Shown piece after piece: positions 37,552 through 44,707 of a stretch of 64,000 nt of DNA. Made by a program: the position numbers and the translations under genes. Numbering within the stretch: position 1 is the stretch's first letter; the number at the start of each line of letters is the position of its first letter. This DNA comes from a bacterium (lineage in GTDB: Bacteria; Fidelibacterota; Marinisomatia; Marinisomatales; JAHJCW01): positions 1-64,000 of the forward strand of contig JANQGY010000005.1 in NCBI GenBank assembly GCA_028282845.1. The letters are read 5' to 3'. The notes under the pieces were generated by a model. That model was not told where the DNA came from. It was given only the letters and a program-made list of their open reading frames with translations, and did not search any database.

Positions 37552-38336
37552 GTCAATAGTTTAGGATTATCAGTAATGATTCCCGCGATTCCCTTTTCAA
37601 TCAACCAGTCGCGAGCATAAACATTGTTGACAGTCCAGGTATTTATACGCATTTTACGCTTATGGCAGAATTCTATTAGTTTCTTATCTATGAACTCAGC
37701 ATCCGGATGCAGGCAGTCAGGTTTAGCTATAAATACCCCTTTAAAATGTTTAGCATGTTCATATATATATCCGGTGGGAACATTTTTACAGAGTAATTTA
37801 ATATACCGTACTACAATAGGATTAAAGCTGGACACCAAAATTTTATGTTTAATTTTATCTTGCTTGATCAAACTTGCCAATACCTTTGCCGCTCTGATAT
37901 CCGTCAAATAGTCCGACTTAATTTCAATATTCAGCAAAATATCTACGGAGAGTGTTTTTAGAACCTCTTCAAGCAACGGTATGCGACTTTGAGCGTTTTC
38001 CTGAAAATCCTTGCCGGCCTTAATAGGCTGCAATTCCGCGTAAGTCAGTTCATCTATAAATCCTGCACCAAGCGTTTCGCGCTCTAAATCAATATTGTGG
38101 GAGCATACCAGCTTGCCGTTTTTGGTTGTCCGTACGTCTAGCTCTATTGCCGTGAATCCATTATCAACCGCGCACAGGTAAGATGGAATAGTGTTTTCCG
38201 GTGCTGCATGGCGCTCACCACGATGACCAAAATAGATTGTTTTTCCTTTATAAATGTAATCCAGATCAGCGGCGGTCCATTTGATTAAGCACCAAACGGA
38301 CAAAACAATAATAATTATTATTATAACACTGATCAT
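37548..38336 (-). CDS. Glycerophosphodiester phosphodiesterase
   Basis: The 262-residue protein has an N-terminal membrane segment (VIIIIIIVLSVWCLI) and a GDPD TIM-barrel. The catalytic set is visible: His38-Arg39 (GHRGERHAAPENT), Glu47, Glu65 and Asp67 (AIELDVR) and His80 (LVCSHN). It hydrolyses glycerophosphodiesters such as glycerophosphocholine to glycerol-3-phosphate and an alcohol, with catalysis probably on the periplasmic side. It starts 4 nt inside the end of the upstream penicillin-acylase gene, so the two form a small operon. Confidence 0.92.
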   Translation of the reverse strand: MISVIIIIIIVLSVWCLIKWTAADLDYIYKGKTIYFGHRGERHAAPENTIPSYLCAVDNGFTAIELDVRTTKNGKLVCSHNIDLERETLGAGFIDELTYAELQPIKAGKDFQENAQSRIPLLEEVLKTLSVDILLNIEIKSDYLTDIRAAKVLASLIKQDKIKHKILVSSFNPIVVRYIKLLCKNVPTGYIYEHAKHFKGVFIAKPDCLHPDAEFIDKKLIEFCHKRKMRINTWTVNNVYARDWLIEKGIAGIITDNPKLLT

Positions 38337-40228
38337 TCAGCCGGATACAAGATTAATTTACGGTATTCCCGACTATTGCGTATTTCTTCTTTGTTTATAT
38401 TTATCTCGCGCAGTTCTCCTTTGGTGAACAAACCTAATTGGTCAGAATAGTGTGGGCTGTTCGGTAATCCCGATTGTCCGGTTGGAATTATTGAATAAAC
38501 GCTGTTCAAGTTTGAGAGGTCATATATCTTCCTTAATGCAAGCCCTGAAACCGGTGTTAGATTTTCATCATATTTAAATTCTGTTATGTTCTGTCCGTTC
38601 CGAAAAACCAGCCCGACATCAAAACCGTTAATTATATTGGCCAACCAATTTCTAGACAGGACGTGTTGATAGGTTGATCGGTTTACTTCACCCCATGCCC
38701 AATATAGCGTACCATATTTACTTCTCAATTCCATTACCGCCCGATCAATAGCAACCTTGATTATATCCGAGAGGTTTTCTCTATAATCAACAGTATTAAT
38801 ATCGTCTAACCATTCCGATGACGGATTTTGCAGAATTTTAAACAAACTATTTTCAACAAATTTTGTATTCGAAATGAATGTTTTGTAGAGGCCCTCTTCA
38901 ATCAAAGCAAGTTCATCTTTGAATATACCTTCGACCAAGTGCTTCAATATTGTATTGGTAAGGAGGGCAGTTGATGACTGTCCCGACTCATCCCCGTCCC
39001 AATCCACTATTTTCCGGACAGCCGGATCTGATCCGGACATCTCTAAATACTTATCGACCACCAATGCAATAGATTCGGCTTTTTGATCATTTGTAAATCC
39101 TGCTAATATATCCAATACCTCTTGAAAACTATTAATGCCGATGGATTGTCCATTTAAAAGACCGAAGCTAGAAATCTCTGAATTTCCTATATGAATCAAC
39201 CCTGTGGTATCGGCGTAGAAAATTGAAGCATTGTCGTTCACAATACCATTAAGATCTTTAACGCCGCGGGCTAACTCAAAAAGCAGGTCGGCATCTTTGG
39301 GCAATGCTCCGGTAATTGCAAAAGCTGAATGTCCGGTTCTTCCTACGATCGGCAACGGGAAGCCGGGTATCAAAGAGCCTTCCAAATCAAAATCCCCGCC
39401 ACTCAGATAGATATTAAACCATTTGGTTGGTTGCCGATAACCCCAATTGTCGTCAAAAATTAGAATCGGTTTTTTTGATTGTTGTTCTGCAGACGGAAAA
39501 ACGATCATCGCTTCTGAGCCTGTTTTTGAGCCGGAGGCCCCGATTAAATTAAGAGCCTCACTTTGCATTTTTATATCGGTAATACTCTGGACACTCCGAT
39601 CGTCAAAATCTATGTTATTTGAAAGTTCAGTATAGCGCGCCTCACCAAAGTATTGTCGGACTGCTGAAAGGATTACCGCTTCGCTGTTTAAGTTGTGATT
39701 CGTCATTAATGCTAAAGTATTTATTGCATCAAGGGACGTCCATCTTCTTGGCTTGGAGTTGGTTATCTTGAATGAAACCGGATAAAGTCCGTTGCATTCA
39801 TCAATGTAAGCATTTATCCCTGCACAATGAGACTCAATCAATCCAAGATTGCCATCAATAATATCCAATGAGTCCTTAATATTCAAAAATTCCTTGTTGG
39901 TTCTTATGTACCAATCCATTTCCAAATATTCGTCACCTAATAATGAAGCCACCTCTCCGTTTAGTATCGCTGATAATAGCGTTAATTGAAAAAGTCTTTC
40001 GCGCGCGGTCAAATAGCCTGCTGCAAAGAACAGATCAGCATTATTTTTGCTAAATACATAGGGCATTCCAAACGAATCGGTAAAGACTTCAACGGTATCC
40101 TCTATACCCACTATTTTGTGCGTGCCGGAATATTGGGGGAAAACCTGATGAAAATAGGTCCTAAAAGTAAGGACAACGAATGCCACTAAAACAAATGAAA
40201 CTACTGCTATTGGCTTTAAATATTTCAT
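38333..40228 (-). CDS. Divergent penicillin acylase family (S45) protein
   Basis: The 631-residue protein has an N-terminal membrane or signal anchor (residues 7-25), then the S45 alpha-chain pattern (DSFGMPYVFSKNNADLFFAAGYLTARERLFQL). Around the expected autocleavage site the family motif G-SNxW is replaced by G-Ser238-Glu-Ala-Met (TGSEAMIV), and GHN of the beta chain becomes GHS (299-301). The overall spacing agrees with E. coli penicillin acylase. Active members cleave amides such as acyl-homoserine lactones or beta-lactam side chains. The altered motifs leave activity in doubt. It is in an operon with the GDPD gene. Confidence 0.8.
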   Translation of the reverse strand: MKYLKPIAVVSFVLVAFVVLTFRTYFHQVFPQYSGTHKIVGIEDTVEVFTDSFGMPYVFSKNNADLFFAAGYLTARERLFQLTLLSAILNGEVASLLGDEYLEMDWYIRTNKEFLNIKDSLDIIDGNLGLIESHCAGINAYIDECNGLYPVSFKITNSKPRRWTSLDAINTLALMTNHNLNSEAVILSAVRQYFGEARYTELSNNIDFDDRSVQSITDIKMQSEALNLIGASGSKTGSEAMIVFPSAEQQSKKPILIFDDNWGYRQPTKWFNIYLSGGDFDLEGSLIPGFPLPIVGRTGHSAFAITGALPKDADLLFELARGVKDLNGIVNDNASIFYADTTGLIHIGNSEISSFGLLNGQSIGINSFQEVLDILAGFTNDQKAESIALVVDKYLEMSGSDPAVRKIVDWDGDESGQSSTALLTNTILKHLVEGIFKDELALIEEGLYKTFISNTKFVENSLFKILQNPSSEWLDDINTVDYRENLSDIIKVAIDRAVMELRSKYGTLYWAWGEVNRSTYQHVLSRNWLANIINGFDVGLVFRNGQNITEFKYDENLTPVSGLALRKIYDLSNLNSVYSIIPTGQSGLPNSPHYSDQLGLFTKGELREININKEEIRNSREYRKLILYPAE

Positions 40229-40294
40229 TTTTTCAGGTAGGTAAATTAAATGTTCTTCCTATATCCTGATAATAACATTATTGATCTATAAAAA

Positions 40295-40324
40295 AAGGGT
40301 TGCCGAGGGGAGACAGCAACCCTT
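40295..40324 (-). terminator. Rho-independent terminator on the minus strand
   Basis: AAGGGTTGC (40295-40303) pairs perfectly with GCAACCCTT (40316-40324). Read on the minus strand, the stem is followed by a T run (the A run at 40290-40296). It lies 66 bp upstream of the acylase start and nearly 1 kb downstream of the nearest minus-strand gene (41327). It may therefore end an unannotated transcript or act as an attenuator. Confidence 0.7.
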
Positions 40325-41326
40325 AAAAAAACAATAAAATAACGACATTTATGCTTTAAATATCATTTTATTGTTTTATTTGAATACTTTGGATTGTTTT
40401 GTAAAAATAATAGGTGCGCCAAAAAGTGCGCATTATACAAAAGAATGAAATGTTTTTCACCAACCAGTTTGTGCTGTAGGTACATTAATTTCCCCCATAC
40501 TAACATTATTTATCGTGCGTTTCCAATATCCCTTTAATTATCGGTAAACGCAATTTTTACGATCAATTTATCAATAACAGCACAATAATATACTAATAAT
40601 ACATATAATACAACACCTTATTTCTAAATAACTTACAAGATTATTCTATATGCTTATGGCTTTATAAAACAGTACTTTATAACTTTTAATTAATATTTTT
40701 CTTTAAGTAACGGCGTGGCGGAGGTTTGTGTTGTCTTGTCTGTCGGTTACAATTTATAATAATAATGGGAATCAACTCCCCCCGCTCACATAATTGTCAA
40801 TTCCCATTATTTGTTCAGGCAAAAATTAACCGTTTTGTTTATCTGATCAACTGTAACGCCTTTATCTGCTTTGCTCATCCCTTATACGGTAAAATTTTTG
40901 CCAATGCCGGAGCCTATTGCGCCATAGCGCGCCTCACCATATTTGGGATATTTCCCCGTCCCAAGAATCCCGGACCCTCCATCAATCTTATAATTCTTTG
41001 TCACACACCCGGAGGATTATTAGACTTCCGGCATTGGCAATTTAAGTTTTCAATTAGCTCTAAATTATTCTACCAATATTTAATCAAATATCATGCCAAA
41101 CGCATAACTGTAGTATTTACAAATATTTAAAATTTAAATCTTTACTGCCTTTGTTTCTAAATGAGGCAAAGTGTGTGCCAATACGAAACAAACTTTTACA
41201 ATCGTGATGTTTTTCGATAAATTGAGATAAAATTGATAGCATTTAGTGGAATACAATTTGTAATCGGTTACATCGGAGAGAGGTTGCTACAACGAAAGGT
41301 TGTGTCGGTAGTTTTGCAGAGAGTTA
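40325..41326. other. Gene-poor stretch with possible relic or structured element
   Basis: About 1 kb without a convincing gene. Most of it is very AT-rich, but about 40740-41040 is richer in GC. Inside that island TTGCCAATGCCGGA (40898-40911) and its exact reverse complement (41027-41040) bracket a 115-bp core. A shorter ATGGGAAT/ATTCCCAT inverted pair lies at about 40765-40807, and there is a small TGCGC hairpin near 40415. On the minus strand a ~40-codon open stretch reads KNYKIDGGSGILGTGKY and continues GEARYGAIGSG. It is broken by stops and might be a decayed gene. A 134-codon plus-strand frame (40726-41130) has poor protein-like composition. Confidence 0.45.
40898..41040. repeat. Perfect 14-bp inverted repeat bracketing a GC-rich core
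   Basis: TTGCCAATGCCGGA at 40898-40911 and its exact reverse complement at 41027-41040 lie 115 bp apart. This could be the ends of a small non-autonomous mobile element or the base stem of a structured RNA. No target-site duplication is evident by eye. Confidence 0.5.
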
Positions 41327-41767
41327 TTAATAATCGTCAGACTTGGCGGGAACAACAAATATCTTTTTTAATAGACTTTGTTTTTCTGTGGCTGTCTTAT
41401 CGGCGATAAATTTATATTCCTTGATCTCGTTTATGATCAACTCAACAAAATAAATTTGATGAACCAAAACACTGTCAAGGTGGGCTTGAATATTTAACCT
41501 GAATGTAGTGCCAAACACATCTTTCTTAGCAAATTCGGTTAGGGTTCGCGGAGTAAGGAATATATTTTCCAAATGGCCGCTCGTTAGTTTGGACCAACTA
41601 TAATATTCCGTCAGATATTCATTTATTTGTTTTACAGAAGTATTACGTTGATTGGATTTCTCCTTTCCATCGTAGGTATCGAACAGCTCAATTCCCAGTC
41701 TTTTGCAAAGCTCTAATATCCGCTTTGCCTTATTATTCGGGATAGTAATTGTCTCCTGGTATATCAT
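41327..41767 (-). CDS. Hypothetical protein
   Basis: A 146-residue soluble protein with no signal peptide or membrane segment. It is mixed helical, rich in Lys, Glu and Ile (MIYQETITIPNNKAKRILEL at the start, ADKTATEKQSLLKKIFVVPA at the end). I do not recognise a family. It stands alone between a gene-poor stretch and the divergent mutM gene. No strong ribosome site is visible before the ATG. Its length and charge pattern support a real gene. Confidence 0.55.
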   Translation of the reverse strand: MIYQETITIPNNKAKRILELCKRLGIELFDTYDGKEKSNQRNTSVKQINEYLTEYYSWSKLTSGHLENIFLTPRTLTEFAKKDVFGTTFRLNIQAHLDSVLVHQIYFVELIINEIKEYKFIADKTATEKQSLLKKIFVVPAKSDDY

Positions 41768-41984
41768 TTATTTACTTTAAGCTGATTCGACGATATATAA
41801 ATATAAAAACAAAAACATATATTTGGGCATTACTAATTAAAGTCTCATATCAGTTGACAAGCATAAATAGCTATTTAACAGGGCTTTGTATATATTTATC
41901 TTTTACTGAAGGAAACCTTTGAATATTTTCCATAAATATATTCCGGATTTTTCCTTAATATTTTCTATAAATTTTAGAAAAAAT

Positions 41985-42803
41985 ATGCCAGAATTACCCG
42001 AAGTTGAAACAGTTGTTGGTTTTATTAAACCTGAAATAGTCGGCAAAACGATTATGTCGGTCGTTCCGCAAAACGGTTACGACAAAGTCTTGGCGACTCA
42101 CGATCCGGCGAAGTTTTTCACTTTAGTAAACAGTAAAAGCATTTCTGACGTATCTCGGCGCGGCAAATATATTGTTATCCATTTACAAAAAGGATTTCTG
42201 TTAATTCACCTGCGCATGACGGGGCGATTATTATTTGAACTGTCTCAAAATGACAAACCTAAGCATCTTACGACAATAATAAATTTTGATGATGGTACAC
42301 AGCTATATTTTAAAGATTATCGAAAATTTGGACGCCTGTATTATTTTGATACATTGGATCCTATCAATCAGAAACTTGGAATAGAACCCTTATCTCCCGA
42401 TTTTACCGATAATTGGTTAATAGATAGGCTTGAAGTAAGCAAACGACAACTTAAACCATTGCTGTTAGACCAAAAATTCATTGCCGGTTTAGGCAATATT
42501 TATGTTGACGAAGCGCTATGGTCGGCAAAACTACATCCTCAGCAACTTGGCTCAACAGTATCACCGGCAAAGGCGCGAGTACTGCATAATTCTATTCAAG
42601 CACTTCTCAGGAAGGCTATTGAAAATCAAGGAACTACTATTATTAATTTTTACTTTGGTGAAGGCAAATCCGGAAACTTTCGTGAGCAATTACAAGTGTT
42701 TAACCGGCAAGATAAAAAATGCCTGCGTTGTAACGAGAAAATAATTAAAATTCGGGTTGCTCAGCGCGGAACCCATATCTGCCCCAAGTGTCAAAAATTA
42801 TAG
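41985..42803 (+). CDS. mutM: Formamidopyrimidine-DNA glycosylase
   Basis: An upstream in-frame codon at 41919 exists, but the start must be the ATG at 41985, because Fpg enzymes need Pro2 as catalytic N-terminus (MPELPEVETVV). The 272-residue protein also shows LIHLRMTGRLL, the helix-two-turn-helix region QKFIAGLGNIYVDEAL, and a C-terminal zinc finger with four Cys (CLRCNEKIIK, then ICPKCQ). It removes 8-oxoguanine and other oxidised purines from DNA. Its stop overlaps that of the convergent DHFR-like gene by 6 nt. Confidence 0.96.
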   Translation: MPELPEVETVVGFIKPEIVGKTIMSVVPQNGYDKVLATHDPAKFFTLVNSKSISDVSRRGKYIVIHLQKGFLLIHLRMTGRLLFELSQNDKPKHLTTIINFDDGTQLYFKDYRKFGRLYYFDTLDPINQKLGIEPLSPDFTDNWLIDRLEVSKRQLKPLLLDQKFIAGLGNIYVDEALWSAKLHPQQLGSTVSPAKARVLHNSIQALLRKAIENQGTTIINFYFGEGKSGNFREQLQVFNRQDKKCLRCNEKIIKIRVAQRGTHICPKCQKL

Positions 42804-43265
42804 CCGTTTCACCACTTTATATTGATATTGATATATCCCAGCCGCAACATCAATCGTTATTTTCTTCAACAATTGCAGCTCTAATTCCTTTTCCAAATCA
42901 GTAAAAACCTTAACGCCTTTTCCGAATATTAGCGGATGGGGAGTTAAATAAAGGTGTGTTAAAAACGGAGCGAATTTGGTGTTGGCCATGCCGCCGCCGA
43001 TTACAAAACACCTATCAGAATTAATTTTAGAGAGAATTTTTTCCGGTTCGTCCTGCCGATGAACGATGATTTTTTCGCGCCCTTCAAGTTCGACGGCTAA
43101 AGTCCTGCGCGTATTTGATCCCATAATAATAGGATAACCCATTGTTTGTTCTTTAAACAACTTTAGGTCTTTAGACCACGTAATCACCTCATCGCCAGTG
43201 CGAGCGATGAAACCATCGGCAGTTACCGCCGCAATCAGAATTACCTGCATTTTTTGTACTGACAT
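42798..43265 (-). CDS. Dihydrofolate reductase/RibD-fold reductase
   Basis: The 155-residue protein has the DHFR/RibD C-terminal fold. It has ILIAAVTADGFIAR, then ITWSKDLKLFKEQTMGYPIIMGSNTRRTL, which parallels the W..D...F...T...IMG..T pattern of DHFR, and CFVIGGGM for NADPH binding. The later HPLIFGKGVKVF is more like RibD-family proteins. It may be the organism's folate reductase or a pterin or flavin-type reductase. A start at Met6 is also possible. It is convergent with mutM. Confidence 0.75.
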   Translation of the reverse strand: MSVQKMQVILIAAVTADGFIARTGDEVITWSKDLKLFKEQTMGYPIIMGSNTRRTLAVELEGREKIIVHRQDEPEKILSKINSDRCFVIGGGMANTKFAPFLTHLYLTPHPLIFGKGVKVFTDLEKELELQLLKKITIDVAAGIYQYQYKVVKRL

Positions 43266-43349
43266 TGAATTAAAATTTAATAATATTAAATGTGATAATT
43301 TGTAATAAATAGTTGTTAGCTGCCCAAGGGCATATATCGAGGGAAGTAA

Positions 43350-43849
43350 ATGAGAATAAGAAATTATACCAATTCTGATCTTGACGTGTGCAGATTACTT
43401 TGGACTGAAATGGTTCAAAGACATCAAGATATATATGATGATCCATCTATCGGTGGCGATGACCCCGGGCTTGAGTTTGATCAACATCTTGATACGGTGG
43501 GATCAAACAATGTTTGGGTGATTGAAATTGAAAATGCAGTTGTCGGCTTAACCGCACTTATCCTCAAAGACCAGGAAGCAGAAATTGAGCCGGTTATTGT
43601 TTCTTATAAACACAGAGGCAAAGGAATTGGAAGGCGATTGGTTGAATACGCGATTGGAGAAGCAAAGAGATTAAACATGTTCCTTGTTTCTGTGAAACCC
43701 GTTGCAAGGAATAAAGAAGCTATTTCTTTTTCCATGATTGTGGATTTAAAACCATAGGACATATTCAACAATTCATCTGGATTGGCGAATCACAACCAAA
43801 TACATGGAAAGACGGCCTTCAGATATTTGAAAAGAAATTTAAATATTAG
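43350..43849 (+). pseudogene. GNAT acetyltransferase with a frameshift near its end
   Basis: The open frame ends at 43757 after 135 residues and has a good GNAT core: IRNYTNSDLDVCRLLW at the start and the acetyl-CoA loop VSYKHRGKGIGRRLVEYAI. The family normally continues with 'FFhd.GF..iG'. Adding one T to the T5 run at 43727-43731 restores exactly this: AISFFHDCGFKTIGHIQQF, then IWIGESQPNTWKDGLQIFEK, ending at a TAG at 43847-43849. So either the gene has lost a base, or the assembly has an error, or the slippery run is used for frameshifting. A GAGGGAAG ribosome site precedes the ATG. Confidence 0.85.
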
Positions 43850-43919
43850 AAGCCTCGCTTTGAATGGGAACCAACAATTTAAATTATGGCGTTAAGCACC
43901 TACTAAAAGGGTGGCAATA

Positions 43920-44594
43920 ATGGGATATTATATTGATCTGAAAAGCATAAATATTGACAACTACAAAAAAATCTTGAAAACCACAGAATTGATTCCAAGT
44001 TGGAAAATAATTGGGGAAGATATTGATAATAACTTGGATATTATTAAGAAACATGGTATTAATGATCTTGATGAATTGTCAATCGCGCTTAAAGATAAAA
44101 GCAAAATCCAGGACTTTTCAAGCCTCAGCGGTTTGCCCGTAAAATATTTAGAAGTCCTTAAAAGAGTAGTAGGCGGTTATCGGCAAAAGCCAAATAGAAT
44201 AAAGGATTTTTCTTGTATTTCCGAAGACATTGTAAACAAACTTAAAAAATTAGAACTAAAAAATACGCTAAAACTATATAGCAAAGTTCTGACAACGGAA
44301 AAAAGAGCTGAATTTTCAAAGGAAACAGGGATTGATCCAACTGAAGTCTTGAAACTTGCAAAATTAACAGACCTTTCCAGAATAAGATGGGTAAATCATA
44401 CCTTTGCGTATGTATTGTTGGAATCCGGTTATGATACTGTAGAGAAAATAGCAAAGGCTGATTACAAGGAATTATATACAACGATTAAGCAACTTAACGA
44501 AGAAAGAAAAATCTATAATGCTCATATCGGGGAACGCGATATGAAGATGGTAATTGAGTCTGCCCAAAGCCTGGATTTTGAAATTGAATATTGA
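43920..44594 (+). CDS. DUF4332-type helix-hairpin-helix protein
   Basis: An upstream GTG (43911) is in frame, but an AAGGG site spaces better to the ATG at 43920. The 224-residue protein is all helical. The C-terminal ~100 residues (ETGIDPTEVLKLAKLTDLSR, then LLESGYDTVEKIAKADYKEL) resemble DUF4332, a helix-hairpin-helix domain related to DNA-binding HhH repeats. The N-terminal half contains weaker, similar repeats. The function is unknown; nucleic-acid binding is inferred from the fold only. Confidence 0.7.
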   Translation: MGYYIDLKSINIDNYKKILKTTELIPSWKIIGEDIDNNLDIIKKHGINDLDELSIALKDKSKIQDFSSLSGLPVKYLEVLKRVVGGYRQKPNRIKDFSCISEDIVNKLKKLELKNTLKLYSKVLTTEKRAEFSKETGIDPTEVLKLAKLTDLSRIRWVNHTFAYVLLESGYDTVEKIAKADYKELYTTIKQLNEERKIYNAHIGERDMKMVIESAQSLDFEIEY

Positions 44595-44707
44595 CATTGG
44601 GCACCGATTAAGGTACAATGGTCTATAAAGAAAAATCTCAAATCTTTATAATTCCCGGTGGGGCTGCCTTTTGCCTATAACAACACGAACAGAAACAATA
44701 GTCTGAT

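Noticed and set aside
40726..41130. 134-codon open frame on the plus strand in the gene-poor stretch
   Set aside because: Its composition (many Ile, Phe, Cys and His) is not protein-like. It spans the inverted repeat, and there is no ribosome site or recognisable motif.
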